Positions 31,473-43,989 of a stretch of 64,000 nucleotides of DNA are shown here, piece after piece. The DNA is from Prosopocoilus inquinatus. Taxonomy: Eukaryota; Arthropoda; Insecta; Coleoptera; Lucanidae. Positions within the stretch are counted from its first letter, which is position 1; each line of letters starts with the position of its first letter. The notes below the pieces were generated by a model. That model was not told where the DNA came from and made no database searches. It saw only the letters and a list, made by a program, of their open reading frames with translations. The DNA lies in the NCBI GenBank assembly GCA_036172665.1, contig CM069877.1:15458501-15522500 (forward strand), in the 5' to 3' direction. Position numbers and translations under genes: made by a program.

Positions 31473-31560
31473 ATGGAGGAACAGGTACTGATGGTGCTCA
31501 ACACGAACGAGGCGTCCGTCATCGTGCACAACGTCGCCGCACTTCCTCAAGTTAACACCG
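31473..31560 (+). CDS. Putative first coding exon of an unrecognised gene
   Basis: The ATG sits in context ATCATGG, with an in-frame TGA two codons upstream. It opens 29 codons beginning MEEQVLMVLNTNEAS and ending LPQVNT, and a consensus-like donor G|GTAGGA follows at 31561. Codon composition is GC-richer than the surroundings. The exon ends in phase 1. No homologous family was recognised and no later exon could be placed with confidence in the window, so the remainder may lie beyond it or in introns dominated by repeats. The gene would be divergent from AMFR. The alternative is a chance frame in a promoter region. Confidence 0.45.
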
Positions 31561-32484
31561 GTAGGAGTTTTTAATGACCTTATATTTAAGCGAACGGCGA
31601 CTTAAACAACCCGTATCGAACGTAAATTGACGGCGATTGGCTGATTAAATACCATTTAATTGCTGTGAGTTACTTTAACATTAGTCTGTTTGTGTCGAGG
31701 AAACGTTTAATTAACAACTGCTTATAAATGTTAATTAATAATTTATAATCAACTATGAAAAGCGCTGCTCAAAACACTCAACTAGGCAACCCAACATGCA
31801 CAGGCCTGCTTCACCCCGTTAATTTTTTTTAATCACCCTATACAATCGACGACGTTTTTAACTCAGAAATTAAATTCATGTACCTGTTTAAGGACCCCGC
31901 TGTACATGTGTACATATTTACGAAGAAGACGTCGATGACTTCCAGCAATAAATAATATTTATTTATCTGTTTACTGAACGATTCGTAACTTGTAATATTT
32001 TTCTTTCTGATCGGATCCCCGTTCGCACAATGTTGTAGCTTGTTTGCTCTTTGTAATATTGTCAGTAGATAAACGAAATATGCCGAGGAATATGATGATG
32101 AGTAATTTACTTAAATAAACGGCTGATAATGCGGGTCGTGACATTATTTATCTAATTATTAAAATTCCTTTGAATTAACGCCTAGGCCGAGTCAGGCAAC
32201 CAGCATTGCGCCGCTGTTGATGTGATTGCCTCGACTGTCCGGATGTAGGAATGGCTAAATAGAACTTGGCTGGATTTTTTTTAATGAATTAAAGAAGTTA
32301 ATTTATTTCAAAGAATTCTAATACTATAAAAAAAAAATAAATAAAACGACGAAGTAAACTTAGTTTGAAGAACTTTAACAGAAATACTTTTAAATTCTTA
32401 TCTCAAGAAATCCTAAGCGGACAAAACAGAGAAATAATGACTTTAATTGAATCCGAATTAATTGCTGACTAGAAAAAAATCTGC

Positions 32485-32690
32485 TAAGGGTCGGTTGCTC
32501 AGTCACAGTTTAACGTTAATCTTCAAGATTAAAGTTAAATTCTGACTGAGAAACCGGGCCTAAGGGTCGGTATTATAAAGTCTAGTTGACCGAAGGTTGG
32601 ACTCAGCCTTTGGTTATCTACTTTTAATATTGTTCAACCGATGGTTGAGTCCAACCTTCGGTCAACTAGACTTTATAATACTGGCTTTAA
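32485..32690. repeat. Two abutting TAAGGGTCGG hairpin elements
   Basis: Copy A (32485-32563) folds through CAGTCACAGTTTAACGTTAA against TTAAATTCTGACTGAG. Copy B (32561-32690) folds through TATAAAGTCTAGTTGACCGA against its inverted copy. Both start TAAGGGTCGG, and they share the TAA junction. They are related in ends to 19421-19685. Confidence 0.75.
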
Positions 32691-33045
32691 GTCAATTTTA
32701 AATGAACTGTAACCAAGAGCTAAAGCGTAAAAGTCTTAATATCGAGGATTTTTACAAGAAAATGGAATCTCATCTCGTCACATCCAAAAGAATGCATTAT
32801 AAAGTCCAAAAGAGGACGAAACCGAAAATAAATACGATTTCGTGAGCTAATTTTTTGTTACCAAAATCACGGAAAATATGAACAAGTATTATGCAGCCTA
32901 TGGCGTGTTTTTGTTAAGCTTGATTAAAAAAGTTGCAAGGCAGAAATTATTTTGAATAAAAACTTGTTTTTTCATTTTTGTCATTTTCTGGGAAAATAAG
33001 TATAAATTCTATAATATATAAGGAATATCGACCGTTGAGAATCCA

Positions 33046-33702
33046 AATAATAATTCAAAGTTACCGGTTCGGTCAAAATTAGCAAATTTTAAAAATCCTT
33101 TTTCAGTGCTAAGCTTTCGCTAAACTTTATTAGCCTCAGCGTTCTGTAACAATGAATAATTTAAACAGTAAAAATTTGTAAGGTTAAGTAATGTTTGTAA
33201 CATACGAAATAGTTTCTTTAACAGTTAAATTAACACATAACAACGGTAGTCTCACATCACAGCAATAGTTGTTTTATAACCAAGAAGGTTGTTTAAAATT
33301 GACAAAACAAGTTAAAACATTTTAGAATTGAAAATAGAAAATGGCTACTCCAAGTAAAAGAGTGAAAATTTATTTTTACATATTTATTAATTTTAAAATA
33401 TTTTAAATCGTTTTGTCAATTTTAAACAACCTTCTGGGTTATAAAACAACTATTGCTGTGATGTGAGACTGCTGTTGTTATGCAACTTTTATTATGTGTT
33501 AATTTAACTATTAAAAAAAACTATTTCGTAAGTTACAAACATTACTTAATCTTTAATGTTAAAAGTTTTTAGTGTTTAAATTATTTGTTGTTACAGAACG
33601 CTCTGATGAAGCTAATAAAATTTAGCGAAAGCTTAACACTGAAAAAAGTTTTTTTTTAATTTGCTAATTTGGACCGAATACCCGATAACTTTGAATTATT
33701 AC
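33046..33702. repeat. Long palindrome, ~300-bp arms
   Basis: Arms 33046-33345 and 33400-33702 are inverted. Shared words include AGTCTCACATCACAGCAATAG, CAACCTTCT with AAACAACTATTG, GTTACAGAACGCT and TTTAGCGAAAGCTTA. The spacer is about 55 bp. A CTGATGA...GAAA motif lies in the right arm. It is non-coding. Confidence 0.8.
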
Positions 33703-34871
33703 TATAAATCCAATGTAAATTCGACGACCTCTGTTTTTATTTTTTTATATTTTTATAAAGTTGTCTAAAGCAGTTCGCCTTGTTTATATGTACAGTTGCA
33801 TACAGTTTAATGTCGGTGTCAACTTTGACAAATCCATAGCAGGTTTTAGAGCGACTTGAGTGAAGTTTGGAAACTTCTGATTTAAGATCAGTTCACATTG
33901 CCGAAACATTGTATTTGTCAAAGTGTACCAGTTTTCAAAGGCCGCAACTGTACCTATAAAAAAAAAACTTTCGTTTTTGTTTTTCACCGTCTTATAAAGA
34001 AAGTGGTCTAGTTTTTGTTTTTCGTCTTAAAAATTTACGAGTATGAGGGTAAAAATTGAAATTAATTTTTATGTATAAGAAGAATTAACCAAAAACTATT
34101 TTCTTGGGCTAGCTATAACTAAAGCACAGAAATTATAATATTCAAACTTGTACCTATCATTCTATAACTTAATGGCAAATTAGTTATCAGTTCAAAGTGA
34201 CTTTTAATACCACATTTTATTTTCTGTTTTTGTTTTAAATAATTTCAGTCCACTAAGCGAATTTGTAATTAACTTCTTATGGACTTAAAAGTATCTAATA
34301 TTCTGGGTAAATAAAAATACACACAATGAAAAAAACATTTTTGAGCACGTGGCCAATTTTTGAATTCGAGGTAAGAACCTAGCGGAGATCCGAACCCGAC
34401 ATGTGAAGCTATAATTAGCCGGATGTGGTCCGGTTATTATTTGTATATTAAATGGTTCAAAATTATTTGCGGTTTGTTATTATTAAATTAATTAGTTGTT
34501 AAATTTGTTTTAAATCTACAGATTAATTCAAATCAATCGGTGTAAAAGTTTTTTTTTTAATTATGTGCTCTTTCTGAATTATTGTGCTTTTTCTGAATTA
34601 AAAAGTTAGTTTCGGTTGTAGATTGAATTAAAATTGTTGAAAAAATTAAGAGCGAATTCAATGATACAATTAAATATATATTAAAGAAAAAACAAAAGTA
34701 CTGTGAGAACGTGGTAAAAAATCAGCAGTGAATTTTCGTTAAAGTTCCCCTAAATTGGGGCCTCAATTTTTTTACGGATTATCTATTTTCACATTTTGAT
34801 TTGAAAATTTTATTAATGGTGATTTTGAAGTAACGTATATGACGTCACCAATATCTTTTTTAAGAAATCAA

Positions 34872-36055
34872 CACTATTTTTTGACGAAATCTTGTAGATT
34901 TTCGCTTCCTCTTTGTGAAAATATGCCATTTTATTATTATCCTTTATATCACCATTTAACTGATAAGAAAAAAAAATAATGATAATAGTGGAAAAGCAAG
35001 TGCCGATAGAGAAGCTTTTTTTTACTAAAATGTCTCTTTTCAAAATTAAAAATTTATCTGTTCCTGGATTTTGCAAAAAAGAAATATAATAAACAATGTA
35101 TGCATGAGCTTGGTGCAGAACTTTATGATCACCTGGTATGTTTTACTATTATCTAATAATAAAAAAATAGTAGCCCTTTAGATTTAAAAATAGAATTTAC
35201 TAAAGAAAATTGTTTTAGTTGTTAATTAATTTATTTAACCAGTATTGGAGTGATACAATTATCGTATTGCCGTTCATTATTGTCGAAATATTAACGTTTT
35301 CGATAGATGTACAGTATGTATCTATCACTAGAGCTAAGACGTTGGCTAAGGTAAAAAGTGCTTGGCGATTGCCAAAGGAATACTTGTTATCGCGTTCAAG
35401 TAACCATAGTGGCTGAATTTCTGCCTAATCTACTTTCCCTGTTAGCCCTTTCGGCGATTTCTGTCTATTTTCACCGAATTTTGAAGTCTGAATTCATCGA
35501 AAAATTCGGTGAAAATAGACAGGATTCTAATTTCACCGAAATCTTCGGTGATACAAACATACTGCATATCTGTTGGAAACGTTAATACTTCGACAAATAA
35601 TGCATGGAAATGTGATACCTAATTTTATCATTCCAATAATGGTTGAAAAATTAATTAAAAACTGAAACTTTTTTTTCAAAAACATATTCTATTTTTAAAT
35701 CTAGAGCTACTATTTTTTCTTAATTATTAGATAATAGTAAAATATTATTGATTTATTTATTATAGTAATAATTGATCATAAAGTCCTGCACCAAGCTAAG
35801 GTTTGGTTAATTAATTTTTTTTTTGTAAAATCCTGTAGCACCTAAATTTTTAATTTTAAAAAGAGACATTTTAGTGACAAAAGCTTTTCTTGATCGGCAC
35901 TCGTCTTTCCGCTCTGACGTCATCATTATTTTTCTTTAAATACAGTGTCTCTTGGATACAATTTTTTATTGTTCTTCTTGTCAGTTAAATGGTGATATAA
36001 AAAGTTAATAATAATATGTCAATCAGGAAGAGAAGATCTACAAGATTGCGTCAAA
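34872..36055. repeat. Very long palindrome, ~330-bp or longer arms
   Basis: The left arm (about 34872-35205) and the right arm (about 35680-36055) share inverted words ATCACCATTTAACTGA, GGAAAAGCAAGTGCCGAT-like, TGAGCTTGGTGCAG(AA/GA)C and TTACTATTATCTAATAAT. The central 460 bp hold a second hairpin built on CTGTCTATTTTCACCGAA (35459-35525). The right edge abuts the family A element at 36065. It is non-coding. Confidence 0.78.
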
Positions 36056-36064
36056 ATACAGGGT

Positions 36065-36645
36065 GTGTTCTTTTACTGAGCGCAAATAAGAAAACCTCAG
36101 TATAAGTACATGAAATTCTACCTTCCGTGCGTATTTTCTGGTGGTTATTGTATTATAGCCAAAAATTTCGGAGGTACCACTTGTTTGAAACTGTTGATAT
36201 GTGCGAGAGAAAAATACTAGCAAGGTCGCAACGCCTCCCTATAGTCGACATCGACACCGCGCTGAGTTCCGCATTCAAACCCATTTCGTAGCGTTTCGTA
36301 ATAATAATCAATAATCACTGATATCGTCTAGTAATTATTTTATTTAAAATTTTAATTCTTTTTTTAATACTGCTCTACCTTAAGCGTGTCATTCGAAGAG
36401 GCGGCCGGCGTTGTAAACACACTTAAGAAATGGAAACGCAATTTATTTATTACTTGTGAAAAATAAAACGATGGTGTGATTATTTAAGTCATCCGCAATT
36501 TTAAGGCGCATTTTTCGTCCAGTAATTATAATCGTCGGCCCATAATTTGAAAATACTTAAAAATATAATTACTTACTTGGAGTGAGGTTACATTGTTTTA
36601 ATAAATCCAGACGAGTTTATAATGTTGATTGATCGGAAGATTTCG
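36065..36645. mobile_element. TIR element family A, 3'-truncated copy
   Basis: The left end GTGTTCTTTTACTGAGCGCA and internal blocks follow the same order as 15854-16691. The counterpart of the right terminus is not found after about 36645, so this copy is truncated or its end has diverged. Confidence 0.65.
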
Positions 36646-37366
36646 TAATCAAATTAATTGAATCTGTAATTTGTAAGATCGATTCTTTTCTAATTAGTTC
36701 TTCTTTTAGTTCTTTCTAAAAGTTAATAAATTTGATAGAATTCTAAATACTCCCCAACAGATGGCGCTCTGAGCCAAGTTATCACAACTTATCACAACCT
36801 CCAGAGCGAAATAAAATATTTTGATTTCCTTATCATCACGAAAGTCACTGGATGTTATGTCGATTTAGATTCAAACTTGCGTTACAAAAATATATTTTGG
36901 GAGAAAAAAATTCAAACCATCACCAAAAGATGGCGATATAAACGACAGGGTACACGTAATTTTAACTGATTGATAAACCATGATAAAGCATTATAAATTT
37001 GAAGAATAAATTTGAAGAAAATCATTTTCATCATCCTCCATCCACTAAGCCACAGTCGTGCTACGCATGCGCACGTGAACGCATTGAACGAAGTTTCGCT
37101 TTAGTCAGAAAAAAAGCAAATTTAAAGTGTTACCAAAATATCACGTTTTAAACGGTATATGTTTATGAAGAAATAATTATAATGTTGACAATACATTAGT
37201 ACATAAAAAAGGAGAAAATTCGAAGAACCAGTATTTATTGCTTCTTTGTAAAAAGATGTGACTATACATAAGTTTTTATATTTATGACAAAAATGCAATG
37301 TAATTTTTGCGCCTCGTGGCGGCTTCTTGATTTGTTCTGACATGTGCGTTCGCAGCGTTCTGATTA

Positions 37367-37844
37367 TATACAGAGTGATACAAAATAAGTGTCCGACCCA
37401 TTAACCGCAGGTAGTATTTGAAAAAAACAAAAAAAAGTGTCTATGCATAAAAGGTCTAATACGCATAATTTTTAAGACAAGATGCATTGAAGATTGGGAC
37501 ATAAATTGGTTAATGGGCACTGGTCCACCTGTATTGTGTCACAAGAGAATGGAATCTTCGCTGAGTAGAAGGAAACACTAGCATTTACCTTGAAACAAAA
37601 CTTTAAAACGGTTTTGTTGATGACTTTCTGCGGAAAAATATGTATAACACGCAATTCATTCTTTCGAACATCGAACTTGTGTGGGCGTGTATAAGAAATG
37701 AATCATAAATTTCCAATTTGGACTCAAAGGAGGTTGACTTTTGGAATGTCTCTGATAAATTTATTTCTTACAAATTCGTACTTGCATGGCTGTAGTAAAT
37801 ACGCTCCTAACAGGTCGGACTCTTATTCTGAATCACGCTGTATA
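37367..37844. mobile_element. 478-bp MITE with ~32-bp TIRs
   Basis: The left TATACAGAGTGATACAAAAT followed by AAGTGTCCGACC pairs with the right GGTCGGACTCTTATTCTGAA followed by TCACGCTGTATA, with only a few mismatches. TATA-type ends suggest a TA-target superfamily. No protein is encoded. Confidence 0.82.
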
Positions 37845-37849
37845 CGAAA

Positions 37850-39230
37850 TGTTGCTCCACTTGTTCCATTGCGAAAGGCTTAGGCGGAAACATGTAACGT
37901 CTCTTGTAAAAGAAATAGAGATTTAAATTAAATATTAAAAGCATTGAAACACGCTAAGAAATCAGTTGTGCTTTTTTGTAAATGTTTTCTAAAATGGGAG
38001 GCATAATTTTTTGAAAAAAAAGCAGGGCCCCTTAAAATGGAGGGGGGCAAACTTTTGAAAAAAATCTACTTTGCCGTTTTTTTTTAATTTAAACTCATAA
38101 TTTAAAAAAATCCAAATTTTTAAATAAAATTTTGCTGTTTTTTGTTTAAATTTCTATATTAAATCCTATAAATCCTAAAATAATTAAAGGTATAGGAAAA
38201 AGTCGGCGGCGAATTTTATAAAGCTCCCCAACTTACAAAATGTTTGAAAAAACTACTTTCCGTGTTCCGTTAGTACCGCGTCACTTAAGTTCAAGAAAAT
38301 AATAATAAAATTAAACAAAATACTAAAAATTAAGTAAACTATAGTCGATTAATAAAAAAATTAATTAAAAATTAATTCGAATTAATTAAATAAAAAATAT
38401 TTTTAAGAAGCAATCGAAAAAAATATGAAAAAATAATTTGATACTGAAAACTAAGTAAATGATAGTCGGCGAGTATCTCTAATTCTCTACTCCACTCTAT
38501 TGTTAATTTAAGAGAAAAAAGTTCTGCCAAAATCAACGCAATCGATCAAGAAAAATCTGTCCATCCATCACTCAGAAGAAAGCCCGAAGTAAAGCCATGA
38601 AAAGACAAAAAACAAATGACAATCGACTAATTGACTTTAACTAACTTTTAGCATCTGAACCCAAAAATTACCCCATTTTTTGTCTATCACGTCAAATTTT
38701 CAAGCATACACTCTCTCTCCTCTCTCTCTCTGCTTCAAAATTAATCAAAGTGTCCATGCAAAGGAAAATAAAGGAAAAAAATATACTGTTCACAAAGAGT
38801 AAAACAAAGGCCATGTAGAATTACTGTAAGTCAAATTGTGTTCGTATAAGTAGTGAAGTTTTTTTGAAAAACGGTAAATATAACGTTTATTTTCGTAAGT
38901 GCAGTTCTCACTCGTGATAATTACAGAAAGGGTATGAAAGAAAGAAAACACCTTAGAACGAGCTAAAAACATAATTTTTATTTACCTTATCTTGCTGAAT
39001 AGCTTTCTCATTGCTTTTTCATGTTAAGATAAACATTTTCCCATTAAGATAAGCTGTAGAGAGAAAAACTTGACGTGATAAGAAAAAGCTAACTTCAGTT
39101 TTGACCTCAGCATGCATTTAACTTTAAAACAGTTAAAACAGTTGAATACAACAAAAATTTTCTTAAAAATCGTTCCCCAGTGTAATCGTTCAACGAAAAT
39201 TAAATTAATAAATGATAATTTTATAAAATT
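37850..39230. other. AT-rich spacer, no gene seen
   Basis: The stretch holds A/T-rich low-complexity DNA, a CTCTCTCTC run near 38710, and at 38600-38640 the words AATGACAATCGACTAATTGAC. These are the reverse complement of the vocabulary in the tandem array at 46660-47600. Confidence 0.5.
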
Positions 39231-39231
39231 T

Positions 39232-39490
39232 TGTTGCAAATCGTTTTTGATTGCAGTGAAAACCTCAAGCAGGCTCTGTACAGCTGTTTCAGCCCTGCTT
39301 GAGGCTTCGTCAGCAGAGACGTAGCTCGAAATTCGCACTGTAAACAAAAACGACTTGACCAATTTATTCGCAAATGCGATGTAATAGTGGTGAATAGATA
39401 AAACAGCGACATCCTACGATTGCTTTTTGACCTAACATTGCAGCAGGATAACAAATTGAAGCGGATTTGCTACATAATAAGCATGGCCGC
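39232..39490 (-). mobile_element. Penelope-like terminal repeat (pLTR) copy 2
   Basis: This is the inverted counterpart of 26590-26875, sharing GGTCAAAAAGC, ATCGCA, CTGAAACAGCTGTACA and TTTTGATTGCAGTGAAAAC-type words. Upstream on the minus strand at 39556-39606 is a Penelope-like coding remnant, so the two together look like an internally deleted element. Confidence 0.72.
39274..39318 (-). ncRNA. Hammerhead ribozyme motif, type I, second copy
   Basis: On the minus strand CTGACGA and GAAAC enclose stem II AGCCT...GGGCT with four Watson-Crick pairs and one G-U. Stem I is CTCTG/CAGAG with 5/5 pairs, and stem III is the palindrome CAGCTG followed by TA. It is the same length (45 nt) as the copy at 26769. 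Differences between copies keep or improve pairing (stem II position 3 is A-A there and C-G here, and stem I gains a pair). Predicted cleavage is after the GUA triplet. Confidence 0.78.
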
Positions 39491-39499
39491 CTTGTATGG

Positions 39500-39610
39500 G
39501 GTAGCTTACGTTGGCTTTATTTCTTTTCCTTAAAGTCTTTTATTATTATTTTTATATTTACTTGATAACCATTGTGGATTGCTATATCTTTAATAAATCT
39601 AAGTTCTTTC
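39500..39610 (-). pseudogene. Penelope-like coding remnant
   Basis: Minus-strand translation contains ELRFIKDIAIHNGYQ, nearly the same as RFIKDIAVHNGYS in the element at 20494-21290. Only a few tens of codons remain. It precedes the hammerhead-bearing repeat in the same orientation. Confidence 0.7.
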
Positions 39611-40129
39611 TTGTGTCATCGACTAATTAAAAATTAATTACCTTAACTAATAAATAATCGGTTTATGAAGAAACTCTAATATATAGAGAATATTGACGAA
39701 CCGCATAACCTTCGACGTACCACACCAATTACAGTTTTGCCAATCGCGCGTTTTCTTAGCTGTCTAACTATAATCGGATAACACTTGCTCACGTGGTTTA
39801 CAGTCAGTTCTGAAGACTCTATACATGCGATTTCGTACTCTTTAGCAAGCAAGGCTGTCAATTTAATTCGCATTTAATAGAAATTTATAATTGATTCACG
39901 CCGGATGTGTTTCGTTTTGTAAGGGCAAAGCATAATAAATCTCGGCCAAGATAAAAGCCCTTGAATTGACTTCCTAAAGGCGATAAATTAAATTACCAAA
40001 AAAGCGCGGCGTATGTTGGCATTTTATGTTAATAAGGTCTTAACAAACTCGCTCCGATAACCCAAGTTTCAGGAGTTATCTTCCTTTAATATGTGTATTC
40101 CTTTTCTACGTTGCCTTGCGTGACCTTTC

Positions 40130-41040
40130 CGGAGATAAGCCCGCCGAGTGAATTAACGTCTGGCTCAAATAATTTTTTTTTAATTTCAATTTTTTCCATG
40201 TATAATGCACCTACTTATAATTATAAGTATGGTGATGGTAGAGATCTCGCAGTGAGAGAAGACACCTGGTGGGCGGAGCTCGGAGCTCACCTGTCTATAT
40301 TGCGCTTGCGTAACAGCACAGGGCATTCTCAAATTGCGAGATCTATATCATTGTTGCAGATAATAAATAATTTATTTCAGGGCGAAACTAAAAATGATAT
40401 ACAAAATGATTCTGCGACAAGGAGTAGATATACATACCAACGACCCTGACGTGTTTAATTTTTATTTAATCCGAGCAGCAGAATTACATGTCGCAATAAT
40501 GTTTAAGAAATGAACAAACAGTGACGGTACGAAACGCAAAAAAAGTGCGCTGTAACTGAGCATACAGCGCTTATTATTTCGTTAGTTTGTTCGGAAAAAC
40601 GTGTAAACTTTTATGATCCACGTGAAACACTAAGCTTTACTATATTTTTCGTATATTTAAAACTAAAATTGGAACCTTCTTTCAAGCTCAAATTCAAATT
40701 TAATTTCTTTTTTTTTGATAGAGAACGCTAATCTTCTTTCGATGAAACAAAACGCTCTAGAAAAAACACAAGAAAGTGTTATTCTTTTCAAAAATAATTC
40801 GAAGTCTTTCGTATTCTGGGTATGTCTTATTAGTGGCTGCGAAGTTTCGTCGAAGAGCGAAAGAAGAAGAAGAAGAAGGCGAAGAAGAAGAAGAAATATG
40901 AAATAACCTTGATTTATTTATTTTTTTGGTGCACGTGCTTAGTTGTCAAAAGGTTTTAAAAATGAGGTTCTACTCTATTTGTAAATGGTTTTTAATTGTA
41001 GTTCAAATCACTGAAATCTACCCAACAAGAAAACTAAAAC
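40130..41040. other. Spacer with a GAA-repeat tract, no gene supported
   Basis: A 118-codon open frame at 40093-40449 has no recognised motif. A (GAA)n-type tract lies at 40860-40897. The segment 40240-40350 is locally GC-richer and has inverted GAGATCTCGCA/TGCGAGATCT words. Nothing else was identified. Confidence 0.35.
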
Positions 41041-43989
41041 ACCATCAAACACAGTGTTGTTAAAGATACATCTCTAATAGTATCTAGATATAGATATAGA
41101 CAATGTCAAAAAGATGTCTCCAGATGCAGGTACAGATACTTTTTCCGGAAAATATCTAGTTACAGATACTGATACAAAGAAAAAGTACCTGCAGTTTATC
41201 AAGATATTTGCAAGTGTAAAATTCTATAACCTGTGCAATAGTGGAGATACGGTATTATTTGCGATTCAAATCGAGTTTCTTTTTGTGAAAATTGACGGAA
41301 TCTTTGAATGAATATGTGAATAATATACACGCTAAAACCTGTAATCATTTTCACAATGGATGGCAAATAACAATTTTTTTTCAGCAGTGTACCTAGTACT
41401 TTTTAAACAGAAAATGAATAAAAAATAATAATAATAACAATAATAATAATAACATGTTTATTTCAATAAAAGAACAGTGATAAAAATTATTGCCAGAAAT
41501 TGAAAAGAGTCAAAGCAAACAAAAATTCTGTTCAGAATAAGAACTCTAAAAAATGAAATCTTCGTTATTAAATTAAGCACAAAAAAAAACAAACAAAATT
41601 TGTAATTTCAATATAAGAAATAATTGAGAAACTATCTGTGTTAAACTAAATTAAATTATGTTGCAAATATTCTTCTACCGAGTACGGTTCCAAAATTAAT
41701 AACAGTCGATAGATTTCTGTGCGGAAGCTTCTGATACCACTCTCCAATTTTATTCGCATTGGTAGTTTATTGTAGAATGCCATCGGACAGTATAAGGGAG
41801 ATCTCTCTGTGATATTTAATCTATGAATAGGTAAGCTGTATTTTTTAAATCTTGTGGTGTATTGTGAAACATCAAAATATTTTTCAAATTTCCATTTATG
41901 TTCATATAAGAAGCGTAGACATGCTTGTATGAATATTGCCGGTATAGTTAGGAGTTTATGTTGCCTAAACTGTCCACTACAAGATTATCGATACGGTATA
42001 TTGTACATCACACGTAGGATCCTCTTCTGAACCACAAATACCTTCTGAATATAAGAACTGCTTCTCCAGAAGATCATACCATACCTCACCACGGAGCCGA
42101 AGTAAGCAAAATATACCAACCTCAACAATGATAGGTCTACGGAATTTTTTAATAGCCGGATAGTGTAGCAAGCCTTATTCAGCTTGATTACCAACTCTTC
42201 AATATGTTTATTAAAATTCAGTTCTGGATCTATAGTCAGACCAAGAAATTTGGCATTGGAGTTGTAATAGTGAGTAAACCATCATCAAGTCGTATACTCT
42301 TAGGTGGTTTATAACTAGCTCGATTAGTTTTAAATACTAAACAGGAGGTTTTAGTATTATTTAAAGTAAGTTTGTTCCTTTCAAACCATTGTTTGAATTT
42401 TGGTAATATTAAATTGACAGTTGTCGACAGATCCATGATATCCAACTCCCGTATAAGTAGATTAGTGTCGTCCGCATAGTTTACTATTTTCATATGTTTG
42501 TGTTGGCAATCTTCAAATAAGTCATTTATATATATAGGACAAAGAGCGTTGGCCCAAGTAGACTACCTTGTGGAACCCCAGTTTTGATTGTAACGTAGTT
42601 GGAATAAAATCTTGCGCCGTTTGCTGTAATTCGGGTTCTGTGGCTACGGCCGATCAAGTACGATTGGAACCGTCTTAAAACATTCCCTCGGATGCCATAA
42701 CATTCCATTTTGACCAACAGTAAGTTATGGTCAACGCAGTCGAAGGCCTTAGACAGGTCGAGAAACATTCCACAAAGCACATATCTTCGTTCCAAAGCTG
42801 TCGCAGTTGATGCTATGTAGTCGAAAATCGCAGTTTCAGTTGATCTACCAGCTATGAAATCATGTTGCGAAGGGTTGATTACATTGCATTTATTTAAGAA
42901 ATCTTTTAATCTTGAACACATTATACTTTCAAATATTTTTTGCAAAAATGGAAATTAAGCTAATTGGCCTGTAATTCTCATAGCTTGTACGATCTCCGCT
43001 TTTAAATGCAGGAATTATTTCACTTCAAAACAACCATTGATTAAAGAAGAATTTATGATATACACCAATGGTCCAATAATGTTCTGTAGAGTGAATTTGT
43101 GGGTATTTCATCACTGCCTGTAGAGTTTTTGTTTTTTTAACATGTTCATTGTATTCATAACTCCCTGCTGTGAAACGGGGTAGAGGTACATACTTTGGTC
43201 AAGACTGTTATTATTATTTGTAGGTAAAGTATTCGATAACTTATTGACCAGTTTTTCAGCAGTCGAATTAAAAAACCTATTAAACTCGTTTACCAATTTC
43301 TTGGGGTTGTTATTAAAAAAACTCTTCTGTGGTAGCTCGCCGTGACTTAGTTTTTATGAGATCATTTACAACACTCCAAGTTGTTCTGATTTTGTTGTCT
43401 GAATCAATAATTCTCTGGTTGAGAGTTCTCTTCTTATTTTCATTTACCAACACAGTGTATTCTTTCTTTACTTCGAGATATTCCGACTTCAATTCTTCAC
43501 AGTGACGGGAAATGGTGAGCAAAATTTCCGTACGCTTTTTAGCATTAACTATTATAGGTTTATTAAATATTTTGCGCTCATTAAACGCTGAGTTCTCAAT
43601 TTTAACAATGGGAAATGCTTGATGAAAGCAAATGAGCGCTAAATAGATACTAATAGGTGCTCCACTCAGTGCCACCTCATCAGTGTTTTAACACACTGAT
43701 GAGAAGGCGCCGAAGGCGGAGGAAGTAAATGGTTTTTTAAGGCAATTGTTAAAAAAGTAAAAGGAAGTTCTAATTTAAAAATGGAAAAAAAGTTAAAGGG
43801 GTGTACTCACTGCTGAGGTTGGCGCAAAGTTGACTCGGCGCCATTTCATGATAACTAACATAATTATTAGAAGGTAAGTACGGCCAACTTAATTCGTATT
43901 CACTGAAGCTAGTTCAGGTCTTCGACTTCACCGTCGCTTAAAACAAACGCAACATCTTTTTGACAGGCGAGTTCGTCGTTCAATCGTTT

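Noticed and set aside
34380..34440. Possible tRNA on the minus strand (GGGTTCGGATC box)
   Set aside because: The anticodon loop would have only five bases and no D arm or acceptor stem pairs.
40093..40449. 118-codon plus-strand frame
   Set aside because: No motif, no splice support and uneven composition. It is kept only as a comment in the spacer entry.
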